The position numbers were made by a program, and so were the translations under genes. Under the pieces are notes generated by a model that saw only the letters and a program-made list of their open reading frames with translations, searched no databases and was not told the DNA's origin. Shown piece by piece: positions 25,916-34,711 of a stretch of DNA of 64,000 nucleotides. Origin of the DNA: Bradyrhizobiaceae bacterium (lineage in GTDB: Bacteria; Pseudomonadota; Alphaproteobacteria; Rhizobiales; Xanthobacteraceae); contig JADYXZ010000002.1 in NCBI GenBank assembly GCA_020853885.1, positions 1 to 64,000 on the forward strand. The letters run 5' to 3'. The first letter of the stretch is position 1, and each line of letters opens with the position of its first letter.

Positions 25916-26866
25916 ATGCCACTTAGTGGGACAAATGTTGGGGTAATTGGTGCCGGCTCGATCGGATCGAGCCTGGCGCTGCTATGCGCATTGCGTGGCG
26001 CAGAAGTGATCGTTTGCTTCCGATCCGATGGCTCGCTTCAGCGGTGCAAAGAGCAGATCGAGGCGTCCCTCAATTTGCTCCTTTCCGAATCGCTCGTCAC
26101 GCCGGCCAAAGCTCAGTCAGCTCGTCAGAAAATAGCTTATCAGACTGGAATTGATGCTGGCCTCGCGCGGGCCGATGCGGTGTTCGAGGCCGTCGCGGAG
26201 GAATTGACCGCAAAGAAAGCGATCTTTGCGAAGGTCGAATCCGTCGCAGGAAATCAATGCCTGCTTGGCAGTTGCACGTCGGGGCTGCCCGCGAACGCGA
26301 TCTTCGCAGAAACGACGAATCCTGATCGCGCCGTCGTTACCCACTTTGCCAATCCGCCGTTGCTGATGCCGGCAGTTGAACTGGTGCCGGGCTCGCGAAC
26401 GTCGACCGGCACGATGACGCGTGCCCAGAGTTTGATCGAAGCATTGGGCAAAGAGGCCATCATTCTGAAGGCCGATACGCCGGGGCACCTCTTCAACCGA
26501 ATCCAGTTCGCGATGTTGCGTGAAGCAATGTCGCTCGTTTCCCATGGAATTGCCTCAGCGGAGCAGGTCGACCAAGTCGTCAAGTACGGCTTGGCGTTGC
26601 GGCTTCCATCCGAAGGTCCGCTGGAGAAGATCGATCTTGCCGGGCTGCCGTTGGTTGAAGCCGTCGCATCTCATGTCTTTCCGGCACTCGATCGCTCCTT
26701 GGAGCCGACCTACTTGCGCCGTCTCATTGCAGACGGCCGTCTCGGCGCCGATTGGGGTAATGGCATCTACGCATGGTCGGACGAGAGCCGTGCGCGCGCT
26801 GTTGACCGGCGAGCAAGGCAAATCATCGCGCAATTGAAACTAGTGGGTAAGGCGCCAGCCTTTTAG
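25916..26866 (+). CDS. 3-hydroxyacyl-CoA dehydrogenase-like NAD-dependent dehydrogenase
   Basis: About 316 residues. NVGVIGAGSIGSSLALLCAL is the N-terminal NAD-binding fold, DAVFEAVAEELTAKKAIFAK matches the 3HCDH block, and THFANPPLLMPAVELVPG is the substrate-site segment with the conserved His and Asn-Pro. PGHLFNRIQFAMLREAMSLV is the helical hinge. Single-domain members such as L-gulonate or carnitine dehydrogenases act on free hydroxy acids, which suits this context. The ATG at 25916 begins 2 nt after an operator palindrome; a GTG at 25901 would add five residues. Confidence 0.88.
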   Translation: MPLSGTNVGVIGAGSIGSSLALLCALRGAEVIVCFRSDGSLQRCKEQIEASLNLLLSESLVTPAKAQSARQKIAYQTGIDAGLARADAVFEAVAEELTAKKAIFAKVESVAGNQCLLGSCTSGLPANAIFAETTNPDRAVVTHFANPPLLMPAVELVPGSRTSTGTMTRAQSLIEALGKEAIILKADTPGHLFNRIQFAMLREAMSLVSHGIASAEQVDQVVKYGLALRLPSEGPLEKIDLAGLPLVEAVASHVFPALDRSLEPTYLRRLIADGRLGADWGNGIYAWSDESRARAVDRRARQIIAQLKLVGKAPAF

Positions 26867-26871
26867 TGGAA

Positions 26872-28023
26872 ATGCGTATGGCCGCTTCTCTCACCATTGA
26901 TCGGATCGAAGCGTGGGCCTGCCGAGTTCCACTCGGCCAGGTGCTCGATTTCGGGCGGTTCACGATGGACGCCCGTCATCATGTGGTCGTACGTGTGCAC
27001 ACGAGCGATGGGCTGGTCTCCGACTGCATCAGCCAGTCGCGCGGCGTGCCTATCGACCGGGTCCTGCTGGAAACGCTTGCGCCGCGATTGATCGGGAGGT
27101 CCGCGCTTGCCGCCGAAGGCATCTCTCGGGATCTCGCAGATGCTCTTGCGGCAACGGATCGTGACGGTGCTGTCGGTCGCGCGTGGTCACTGCTCGAGAT
27201 TGCGTTGCACGATTTGCGGGCGCAGGCCGTTGGCTGGCCGTTGTGGCAGCTGCTCGGAGGCTGGCCTCGTCGCGTGCCCATCCAGATCATTGAGGGCTAT
27301 GCGCTTGTAGGAGAAAGTAGCGATGCCTTCGCCGAGCGGCTTGCCGCTCGTGCAGCCGAGGGCTATCGGCTGATCAAGGTCGAGGCCGCGCACTATGACG
27401 ATCCCGGCGAGCTCCTTGCGCGCCTGGCGGCGTTCCGACGGCTGGCGGGGGACGGTCCGGAGCTCGTGCTCGACTTCGTCTGGGCCTGGAAGGACGTGAA
27501 GAGCAAGCGCCGCTTGCTCGATGCACTGTCCGAGTTCGGCATCGCGTGGATCGAGGACGCCTTCGATCGGACCGCTGTCAGTCGCTACCGAGAATTGCGC
27601 GAGGCCAGCCCGATTGCGGTTGGATGCGGCGACGAGGCCACCCGTCAGGCTGACCTGATCGCACTGGTGCAAAGCGCGGCTGTTGATGTGATCCGCGCCG
27701 ACGCGACTACGGTCGGCGGCATCACCGGAGTGCGCCGAGTTGCCGAAACAGCAGCCGCGCACGGCATTCGGGCTTCGCTTCACGAACATCCGGAGGTGCA
27801 CGAACACTGCGTGTTCGGCTTTGGCGCATCCGACCATGTCGAGCTTTTTCCCCAAGATCGCCCGTTCGATGTCGTGCACAAGTTGTGGCACGAGACACTA
27901 TCTGCGCGCATCCACGACGGCGGATTGGAGCCGGGCGCACTCCCGGGCACGGGCATTCGTCTCGACGATGACGCCGTCCGCCGCTACGCGATCCGCCATG
28001 ATGTTGTCGGGAGAGCGGCGTGA
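26872..28023 (+). CDS. Mandelate racemase/muconate lactonizing enzyme family protein 1
   Basis: 383 residues, enolase superfamily. Metal-ligand positions appear as Asp in LVLDFVWAW, Glu in IAWIEDAFD and the acidic pair in VGCGDEAT. Catalytic candidates are Lys in YRLIKVEAAH and the His residues in SLHEHPEVHEH. The usual second lysine of a KxK motif is Glu (KVE), which points to a lysine/His or single-base mechanism. Likely an acid-sugar dehydratase or racemase. The start ATG at 26872 lies 5 nt after the dehydrogenase stop; a GTG overlapping that stop is possible. Confidence 0.87.
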   Translation: MRMAASLTIDRIEAWACRVPLGQVLDFGRFTMDARHHVVVRVHTSDGLVSDCISQSRGVPIDRVLLETLAPRLIGRSALAAEGISRDLADALAATDRDGAVGRAWSLLEIALHDLRAQAVGWPLWQLLGGWPRRVPIQIIEGYALVGESSDAFAERLAARAAEGYRLIKVEAAHYDDPGELLARLAAFRRLAGDGPELVLDFVWAWKDVKSKRRLLDALSEFGIAWIEDAFDRTAVSRYRELREASPIAVGCGDEATRQADLIALVQSAAVDVIRADATTVGGITGVRRVAETAAAHGIRASLHEHPEVHEHCVFGFGASDHVELFPQDRPFDVVHKLWHETLSARIHDGGLEPGALPGTGIRLDDDAVRRYAIRHDVVGRAA

Positions 28024-28171
28024 CCGGAATCTCTATTGATCTCGTCAGCGAAAGAAGGCGTTCGCGCGAGCGCCGCCGCGAGCGGCCAGCTCTATCTCGG
28101 CCGGTCGGTTTCTCGCTGGTTCATGAAGTGCAGCGCGACAATCGGCCAACGTTCAACCAATAGGATTCGTA

Positions 28172-29329
28172 ATGACCCGGCAGGCCACCACGCTTGTAGA
28201 TGATCTCAGGATCACCCGACTGGAGTTCATTCCGCTGGTCATGCCGCTGCCAAAGGTGTTTCGCGGCAGCTACTATTCGATGTCGCACCGCTGCACGATC
28301 ATTACGCGCCTGTACACCGCGAGCGGTATCGTCGGCGAATGTTACAATGGTGATGAATACGAAACGCAGGCCGAGGTGCTTGCGATTCTCCGCGACGAAA
28401 TTGCGCCACGACTAATCGGACTTAGCGCGGCTGCGCCCGAAGTCTGTTGGGAAGCGGCGCTGCCTTCAACCTTCAACATTCTGCGTGATCGCCATCTCGC
28501 GCTTTCCGCTCAGGCCTGTGTGGACAGCGCCGTGTGGGACGCGCTTGGCAAGGCAGTTGGCCAGCCGCTCTACCGCCTTTGGGGGGGCGCCAAACAGGAG
28601 CTGCGTGTGATCGCGATTGCCGGCTACTACGAGGACGGCAAGACGCTCGACGACTATGCAGCGGAGATGCGCGCGCTGCGCGATGCGGGGCTCGGCGGCT
28701 GCAAGTTTAAGGTCGGCGGCCGCTCGCCCGAAGAAGACGCAGCACGGGTGCGCGCAGCACGCAGCAGCGTCGATGCCGACTTCAAGATCTGCGTTGATGC
28801 CAACCAGGGATGGGAGCTCGCCGACGCCGTGCGCTTCGGCCGGCTCGTCTCGGATCTCGACCTTATGTGGTTCGAGGAACCATGCCGTTGGTACAACGAT
28901 CGCCGCGCAATGGCCGACGTCCGCCGCATCACGGGCATTCCCGTTGCCGCAGGTCAGAGCGAACTCTCCCGCTCTGGTTGCCGCGACCTGATGATGGATG
29001 GAGCGATCGACTTCTGCAATTTCGATGCAAGTTGGTGTGGAGGTCCGAGCGAGTGGCGGCGCGTGGCGGGGATGGCGACCGCGTTCGGTGTGACGATGGC
29101 GCACCATGAGGAGCCGCAGATATCCGCCCATCTCCTCGCATCAATCCTGCACAGCGCTTGTCTTGAGGTTTTCCATCCCGATCGCGATCCACTCTTTTAC
29201 GAACTGGTGGAGAACCGAAACCCCTTTGTGAACGGTTTCTACAAGGTGCCTGAAGGACCGGGCTGGGGTCTGAAGCTCAATGAGGCGGTGATCAGGAAGT
29301 ATCGGGTCGCCACGACGGAGGTCAAATAG
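28172..29329 (+). CDS. Mandelate racemase/muconate lactonizing enzyme family protein 2
   Basis: 385 residues, enolase superfamily. The KxK motif is intact (GGCKFKVGG). Metal ligands are Asp in CVDANQGW and Glu in MWFEEPC; the third position reads AAGQSELSR, so the usual Glu is Gln or shifted by two residues. A His pair follows in MAHHEEPQISAHLL. Probably an acid-sugar dehydratase or epimerase. It lies 148 nt after the first family member and before the TRAP genes, implying that TRAP substrates feed these enzymes. Confidence 0.87.
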   Translation: MTRQATTLVDDLRITRLEFIPLVMPLPKVFRGSYYSMSHRCTIITRLYTASGIVGECYNGDEYETQAEVLAILRDEIAPRLIGLSAAAPEVCWEAALPSTFNILRDRHLALSAQACVDSAVWDALGKAVGQPLYRLWGGAKQELRVIAIAGYYEDGKTLDDYAAEMRALRDAGLGGCKFKVGGRSPEEDAARVRAARSSVDADFKICVDANQGWELADAVRFGRLVSDLDLMWFEEPCRWYNDRRAMADVRRITGIPVAAGQSELSRSGCRDLMMDGAIDFCNFDASWCGGPSEWRRVAGMATAFGVTMAHHEEPQISAHLLASILHSACLEVFHPDRDPLFYELVENRNPFVNGFYKVPEGPGWGLKLNEAVIRKYRVATTEVK

Positions 29330-29557
29330 CACGGCGCGATCCAAATCGTGGGGAAGATTGCGTAGTCCAATGAGGTGTCGCCGCAGCGTTCGATAGGAAG
29401 AAGAAATGACAAGTACACGAGGAGGAAAATTGAGAAGCGCTCGTTAAGTGCATCGCTCAACAGATGAATTGGTCCAAAGCTGGTTCGATCAGCATCGATA
29501 ACGAGAACACGGGAGCTCTAACTCACGGCAACAACCAAGCTTAAGGGGAGAAAAAAT

Positions 29558-30613
29558 ATGAGACATCAAGCAAGACTCGTTTCGGCATTTCTACTATCCA
29601 ACGCACTCGCGCTCACGATGGCGAGCGCCTCCAACGCCGAGGAGCGTGTCACTTGGCGAATGCAAAGCGGATACCCGGCGACACTTTCAGTGATCGGAGA
29701 TACAGCCAAGCATCTTACCGAGACCGTCGAGCGGATGACCGGCGGTAATTTCAAGATCCGCTATCTCGAACCCAATGCACTGGTGCCGTCGCCCCAAATA
29801 TTCGACGCGGTCGGCGCCGGCCGCGTGGAGCTTGGATACTCCTGGTCGGGATTCCAGGCCGGCAAGATTCCCGCCATCAACGTGTTCACTTCTGTTCCCT
29901 TCGGGCCCGGGCCGGACGTTCACATGGCATGGCTGCACGAGGGTGGCGGCAAGGAGATCGTCGAGGAACTGTACGCTCCCTTCAACGTGCACTCGATCCC
30001 CTGTGGTTTGTTGCCAGCCGAAGCATCCGGCTGGTTCAGGAAGGAAGTCACCAGTCTGGATCAGTTGCGAGGCATGAAAATTCGCATCGTTGGCCTGGCC
30101 GCCGATGCAATCAAGAAGTTTGGCGCTTCGCCCACGTTGATTCCGGCCGGCGAGATTTTCCTGAACCTGGAGCGTGGTGTGATCGATGCGACGGAATTCT
30201 CGTTGCCATCGATCGACAAGGATCTCGGTTTCTACAAGGTCACCAAGCACTACTACTTCCCCGGATGGCACCAGCCGTCCTCCACCTTGGAGTTGCTCAT
30301 TAACAAAAAGAACTGGGATGCGCTCACGCCCGCCAACCGCGCCATCCTCGAGACCGCCTGCGGCGACTCCATGCGCTTCGCGATGGCGCGTTCGCTTTCG
30401 GAACAGGCCAAGGCGATGGAATTCTTACAGAAGCAAGGCGTGATCTTCCATAAATGGCCCGACGAAATGCTCGCCGCCTTCCGCAAGGCGTCTTTGGAGG
30501 TCATGGAGGAGCATTCCTCCAAGGACCCGAACTTCAAGCGCGCCTGGACCTCGATGAAGAACTTCATGGACCGCACGAAGCTGTGGTCGGACGTCGCAGT
30601 ATCTAGGGACTGA
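29558..30613 (+). CDS. TRAP transporter substrate-binding protein (DctP family)
   Basis: 351 residues with a Sec signal peptide (FLLSNALALTMASASNAEE). Conserved blocks are LEPNALVPSPQIFDAVGAGR, LPAEASGWFRKEVTSLDQLR, GMKIRIVGLAADAIKKFGAS and ERGVIDATEFSLPSIDKDLG; the conserved Arg of GMKIRIVG usually binds the substrate carboxylate. It delivers an organic acid to the two membrane subunits encoded next. AGGGGAG precedes the start. No regulator or clear operator is visible in the 228-nt upstream gap. Confidence 0.93.
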   Translation: MRHQARLVSAFLLSNALALTMASASNAEERVTWRMQSGYPATLSVIGDTAKHLTETVERMTGGNFKIRYLEPNALVPSPQIFDAVGAGRVELGYSWSGFQAGKIPAINVFTSVPFGPGPDVHMAWLHEGGGKEIVEELYAPFNVHSIPCGLLPAEASGWFRKEVTSLDQLRGMKIRIVGLAADAIKKFGASPTLIPAGEIFLNLERGVIDATEFSLPSIDKDLGFYKVTKHYYFPGWHQPSSTLELLINKKNWDALTPANRAILETACGDSMRFAMARSLSEQAKAMEFLQKQGVIFHKWPDEMLAAFRKASLEVMEEHSSKDPNFKRAWTSMKNFMDRTKLWSDVAVSRD

Positions 30614-30627
30614 CCGGAGGTTTGGCC

Positions 30628-31158
30628 GTGCGATTGGATCGAAAAGCGGTGCTGGATCGTACGGCCAACTTCATCGACCGGATCAACACAGTCGCGGGTT
30701 ACGTCGCAGGAGCGCTCACCTATCTCCTGCTGGCAGCCGTCATTCTACATGTGGTCCTGCGTTACGGATTCAGCCTGAATTTGACTCAGCTGGAAGAAGT
30801 GCACTGGCATCTGTACGGGGCTGCTTTTCTGCTTGGCCTTGGCTACGCGTATTTACACGACGCACATGTCCGCATCGACCTATTCTACGAACGAATAGGC
30901 GCACGCACCAAGGCGTGGATCGAAGTGTTGGGCATTGTTTTTCTGTTGCTGCCTTTCTGTCTCGTCATCAGTTATTTTGCCGCCGAGTTTTTTTGGCAGT
31001 CATGGTCCGTCGGCGAAGTTGCGGATCAAATCGGCGGACTGCCGGCTCGTTATATCCTTAAGTTCGTCCTTTTAGCCGCGATCGTCCTGCTCGGGCTTCA
31101 GGCGCTATCTGCATTGATACGCGCCGTGCTGGTCTTGACTCACCCGAAGAGCAAATAG
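30628..31158 (+). CDS. TRAP transporter small membrane subunit (DctQ family)
   Basis: 176 residues with four hydrophobic segments and the DctQ-like central stretch GLGYAYLHDAHVRIDLFYER. GTG at 30628 is preferred over an in-frame TTG at 30622 because CGGAGG (30615-30620) is 7 nt ahead of the GTG. It couples the binding protein to the large permease. Confidence 0.9.
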   Translation: MRLDRKAVLDRTANFIDRINTVAGYVAGALTYLLLAAVILHVVLRYGFSLNLTQLEEVHWHLYGAAFLLGLGYAYLHDAHVRIDLFYERIGARTKAWIEVLGIVFLLLPFCLVISYFAAEFFWQSWSVGEVADQIGGLPARYILKFVLLAAIVLLGLQALSALIRAVLVLTHPKSK

Positions 31159-31176
31159 GTTTCACGAGAGACGTTC

Positions 31177-32541
31177 ATGGAACTCGAAACATTGATGGTC
31201 ACCCTGATGTTCATCACGTTCATCGCGTTGATGTTCAGTGGCTATCCGGTTGCCTTCGTGCTCGCTGGAACCGGGACCCTCTTCGCATTCCTGGGAGAAA
31301 TCCTGAAGGCATACGACATCAGTATCGGCGTCGACGTGAATTACCTCGGGCTGGTTGTTAATCGCATCTGGGGCGTGATGAGCAATTCCAGCCTCGTGTC
31401 GGTTACCCTCTTTATCCTGATGGGCTACCTGTTGGAACGCGGCGGCATCGCGGAGCAATTGATCGCGGCGCTGCGCCAACTCTTCCGGCGCGTACCGGGC
31501 GGACTCGCTTTGTCCGTCATCATCGTAGGTGTCGTGCTGGCGGCATCCACAGGTGTTATCGGCGCTTCTCTGATCCTGCTCGGCACGCTGGCCATACGCC
31601 CGATGCTCAACGCTGGCTACAAGCCGGATTTGGCCCTGGGCTCAATCGCGGCAGCGGGCTGCCTCGGCATTCTGATTCCCCCAAGCATCATGCTGGTGGT
31701 GATGGGGGACCAGATGCTTATCCCGGTCGGCGATCTCTTCATGGGAGCCGTCGTGCCGGGGCTGATTCTGGCGTTTCTCTACGGCATTTACGTCGTCGTG
31801 ATCAGCCTGGTTATTCCCTCCTATGCCCCCGCAGAGCCGCAAACGGACCGCAAGAGCGAGCCGGTGGTGTTGGTGCTGTTAAATCTTGCGAAGGCGCTGC
31901 TGCCACCGGTGCTGCTCATCTTTGCGGTACTCGGATCGATATTCTTCGGGATAGCCACGCCTTCTGAGGCTGCTGGCGTCGGCGCATTCGGGGCGCTGTT
32001 GCTGGCGGTCGTGAACCGGCAACTGTCTTGGAAGTCTATCGCATCCGTTTCGCTTGATACCGTGCGCACGACGTCTTTTGTGTTTGGCATCTTCATCGGC
32101 GCCACATGCTTTGCGGTCGTGCTTCGGGGGATTGGCGGAGATCAGGTGATCGGCGAGGCGCTTTTTGCCTTGGAATTTGGCGCGACCGGCACGGTGATCT
32201 TCATCTTGTTCATCATTTTCATACTTGGATTTTTCTTGGACTGGATCGAGATCACGCTGATTATGATGCCGTTAATCCGGCCGGTATTGATGCATTTCGA
32301 GGTTGACCTGCTTTGGTTCACCATCCTGGCAGCCGTATGCCTGCAAACCTCCTTCTTGACGCCGCCGATGGGGCCCGCACTCTTCTACGTCAAGACACTC
32401 GCGCCGCCCGACGTGCGGCTGATGGAGGTATACCGCGGAATCGTCCCCTTCGTGCTGCTGCAGTTGGCCGGGCTTGCCATCGCATTTCTATTTCCCGAGA
32501 CCGTAAGCTGGTTGCCGAGCATCGTGTATTCGGGCCGCTAG
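31177..32541 (+). CDS. TRAP transporter large membrane subunit (DctM family)
   Basis: 454 residues, about twelve hydrophobic segments. LFILMGYLLERGGIAEQL, AASTGVIGASLILLGTLA and GILIPPSIMLVVMG are conserved DctM blocks, and SFLTPPMGPALFYVK is the second half of the internal repeat. Ion-driven uptake of an organic acid together with the DctP and DctQ proteins. This is the last gene of the catabolic block; downstream genes return to high GC. Confidence 0.94.
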   Translation: MELETLMVTLMFITFIALMFSGYPVAFVLAGTGTLFAFLGEILKAYDISIGVDVNYLGLVVNRIWGVMSNSSLVSVTLFILMGYLLERGGIAEQLIAALRQLFRRVPGGLALSVIIVGVVLAASTGVIGASLILLGTLAIRPMLNAGYKPDLALGSIAAAGCLGILIPPSIMLVVMGDQMLIPVGDLFMGAVVPGLILAFLYGIYVVVISLVIPSYAPAEPQTDRKSEPVVLVLLNLAKALLPPVLLIFAVLGSIFFGIATPSEAAGVGAFGALLLAVVNRQLSWKSIASVSLDTVRTTSFVFGIFIGATCFAVVLRGIGGDQVIGEALFALEFGATGTVIFILFIIFILGFFLDWIEITLIMMPLIRPVLMHFEVDLLWFTILAAVCLQTSFLTPPMGPALFYVKTLAPPDVRLMEVYRGIVPFVLLQLAGLAIAFLFPETVSWLPSIVYSGR

Positions 32542-32719
32542 CAATTCGCTGGCGTGCAGCCTAGCTTGCGTATTCGTCGAACTAGGACGGGCCTCAATAG
32601 CGGTGCGGCAGGCCGGTCGTCGTTTTCCGACGGCCTCAGCGATGCGCGCTGGTCTTATCTTTGCGGGGTCAAACTGCCACAATAAGCCGTTGCACTCTGC
32701 TTGCAGGAGAACATCGACG

Positions 32720-33901
32720 GTGAAGAAGACAAGGGACCCGCGTACCGTGGCGGCATCGAACGGTGTCGCGACCGACCAGACATTCGGCGCCGTCGCACCC
32801 CCGCTTTATCTCACCAGCACGTTCGCGTTCGCCGGATTTGAGCGCAGTCGCGGCCATGAATACACGCGAACCTCCAATCCGACCCGCGACCTCCTGGCCG
32901 ACACGCTAGCGCGGCTGGAAGGGGGCGCGGGCGCGGTCGCGACGTCGTCGGGGACGGCGGCCGTCGATCTCCTGCTGTCGCAGCTCCGGCCGCGCGACCT
33001 CGTGCTCGCGCCGCACGACTGCTACGGCGGCACCTATCGCCTGCTCGCCGCCCGGCGGGAGCGCGAGCAGCTCGACGTCGCCTTTGTCGATCAGGGCGAT
33101 GAGACGGCGCTCGCCGCCGCGCTCGGCCGGCGCCCCAAGCTCGTCCTCATCGAGACGCCGAGCAATCCTCTGATGCGGGTGGTCGATATCCGCGCGCTCG
33201 CCGAGCGCGCCAAGGCGGTCGGCAGCCAGGTTGCGGTCGACAACACGTTCCTGTCGCCGGCCTTGCAGCGGCCGATTGCCCTCGGCGCGGATTTCGTCGT
33301 TCACTCGACGACCAAATATCTCAACGGGCACTCCGACGTGGTCGGCGGCGCGGTGATCGCCGCCGCGCGTTCCGATGCGGAGGCGCTGTCCGCCTGGGCC
33401 AACATCGTGGGGACGACGGGCGCGCCGTTCGACGCCTACCAGACGCTGCGCGGTCTCCGGACGCTGTTCCCGCGCGTCGAGCGCCAGCAGAAAAACGCCA
33501 TGGCCGTCGCGACGCTGCTCGCGCAGCACCCGCTCGTCGCCGCGGTCTATTATCCCGGTCTCGAATCCCATCCCACCCACGCCATCGCCAGGTCCCAGCA
33601 GGACGGCTTCGGCGCCATGTTGAGCTTCGAGCTGAAGGGCGGCGTCGACGCCGTGCGGCGCTTCGTCGAAGCTGTCGAGATCTTCACGCTTGCGGAATCG
33701 CTCGGCGGCGTCGAAAGCCTCGTCGCCCATCCGGCGACGATGACCCATGCCGGCATGGGGGCGAAAGCGCGCCGCGCAGCCGGCATCAGCGACAGCCTGA
33801 TCCGCCTGTCGGTCGGTCTCGAGGCGGAGGCCGACCTGATCGCAGACATTGAGCGGGGCCTTGCTGCGGTCGATGCTCCCGCCAGAGCAGGGGGCGCGTG
33901 A
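32720..33901 (+). CDS. Trans-sulfuration pathway PLP enzyme (cystathionine gamma-synthase/lyase family)
   Basis: 393 residues starting VKKTRDPRTVAASNGVATD. HEYTRTSNPTRDLLADTLARLEGG and the PLP-lysine region VHSTTKYLNGHSDVVGGAV define the Cys/Met metabolism PLP family, with ETPSNPLMRVVDI and TMTHAGM also conserved. It could be cystathionine gamma-synthase or a gamma-lyase; the family cannot be resolved by eye. The GTG at 32720 with GCAGGAGA upstream fits the family start better than a longer frame from 32603. No SAM riboswitch pattern is visible upstream. Confidence 0.9.
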   Translation: MKKTRDPRTVAASNGVATDQTFGAVAPPLYLTSTFAFAGFERSRGHEYTRTSNPTRDLLADTLARLEGGAGAVATSSGTAAVDLLLSQLRPRDLVLAPHDCYGGTYRLLAARREREQLDVAFVDQGDETALAAALGRRPKLVLIETPSNPLMRVVDIRALAERAKAVGSQVAVDNTFLSPALQRPIALGADFVVHSTTKYLNGHSDVVGGAVIAAARSDAEALSAWANIVGTTGAPFDAYQTLRGLRTLFPRVERQQKNAMAVATLLAQHPLVAAVYYPGLESHPTHAIARSQQDGFGAMLSFELKGGVDAVRRFVEAVEIFTLAESLGGVESLVAHPATMTHAGMGAKARRAAGISDSLIRLSVGLEAEADLIADIERGLAAVDAPARAGGA

Positions 33902-33902
33902 A

Positions 33903-34026
33903 TTGGAAGGCGAGCTTGCAGAGATCGCCGCTGGCCTCGGGAAAGCAATTCTCGCGACGCAAGCCGACGCCATTCTCGCAACCGACCGGGAGGGCGTGAT
34001 CCGCTTCTGGAATCTCGGCGCAACCC
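33903..34026 (+). pseudogene. Fragment of a PAS-domain protein
   Basis: After the PLP enzyme gene, one plus-strand frame reads ELEGELAEIAAGLGKAILAT, then QADAILATDREGVIRFWNLG, the unmistakable beginning of a PAS fold. The match ends abruptly where the oppositely oriented cyclo-ligase gene begins at 34027. Everything after the first PAS strands is missing, so this is a 5' gene remnant left by a deletion. Confidence 0.7.
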
Positions 34027-34701
34027 TCACCGCGTGCGGGTCCCGCTTTCGGTCACGATGTGGCGCATCGGAATGTCGAACGGTTGCGGGTGGATGGTCG
34101 GGATCGCGGCCTGCGCATAGCCGACGCCGATGGCGATCGTCGCTTCCGGCAACGTGGCCAGCGTGCGATCGAAGAAGCCGCCGCCATAGCCGAGCCGGTA
34201 GCAGCCCGTGTCGAATCCGACCACCGGCGCAATCACGATATCCGGCTGAACCTGCTTACCGTCCGCCGGAAAGGGAATGTTCCACACGCCGCGCGCGAGC
34301 TTTTCGCCTTCCTGCCAAAGACGGAAGACCATCGGCGTCTTCTTCGCGATCACGACCGGCAAGGCGATCTCTGCGCCGCGGGCGCGTAGTCCTTCAAGCC
34401 ACGTGAGCAGGTTCGGCTCGCCGCGGATCGGCCAGTATGCGCCGATAATGAAATCCGCGGGGTCGCCGATCAGCGCGCTGAGCCCGTCGGAAATCCGCCG
34501 CGCATGGTCGGCGCGCGTCGCCGCATGCAACGACAGCCGTTGTGCGATCAGTCGCTCGCGCTCAGCCTTGCGCCACCGCGCCACTGCCGGCCAGTCGGCA
34601 TCCGCTCTGGGAGGGAGCCCGGCGTAAGCAGGGTCGACCTCATGCATGAAGCATGGGGGCGACGCGTATTCCCTTGGCGAGGGATCGTCGTCATTGCTCA
34701 T
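34027..34701 (-). CDS. 5-formyltetrahydrofolate cyclo-ligase family protein
   Basis: 224 residues. KAERERLIAQRLSLHAATRA carries the N-terminal basic segment, and the C-terminal signature is VGFDTGCYRLGYGGGFFDRT. The enzyme converts 5-formyl-THF to 5,10-methenyl-THF with ATP. The ATG at 34701 with GGAGGA upstream is well supported; it leaves an extra tail of about 30 residues before the catalytic domain. It lies 10 nt after the Tim44-like gene. Confidence 0.92.
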   Translation of the reverse strand: MSNDDDPSPREYASPPCFMHEVDPAYAGLPPRADADWPAVARWRKAERERLIAQRLSLHAATRADHARRISDGLSALIGDPADFIIGAYWPIRGEPNLLTWLEGLRARGAEIALPVVIAKKTPMVFRLWQEGEKLARGVWNIPFPADGKQVQPDIVIAPVVGFDTGCYRLGYGGGFFDRTLATLPEATIAIGVGYAQAAIPTIHPQPFDIPMRHIVTESGTRTR

Positions 34702-34711
34702 CGTTCCTCCG

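Noticed and set aside
28019..28162. Small plus-strand frame between the two enolase-superfamily genes
   Set aside because: About 47 codons from a GTG overlapping the upstream stop, Arg-rich, no similarity and no ribosome-binding site.
32542..32719. SAM riboswitch before the trans-sulfuration enzyme gene
   Set aside because: No conserved SAM-II or SAM-I core could be recognised in the 178-nt gap.
8238..34000. attR-like direct repeat of the tRNA-Phe 3' end
   Set aside because: I looked for copies of the terminal CCCCTGGGCACCA and the T-arm and found only short chance matches.
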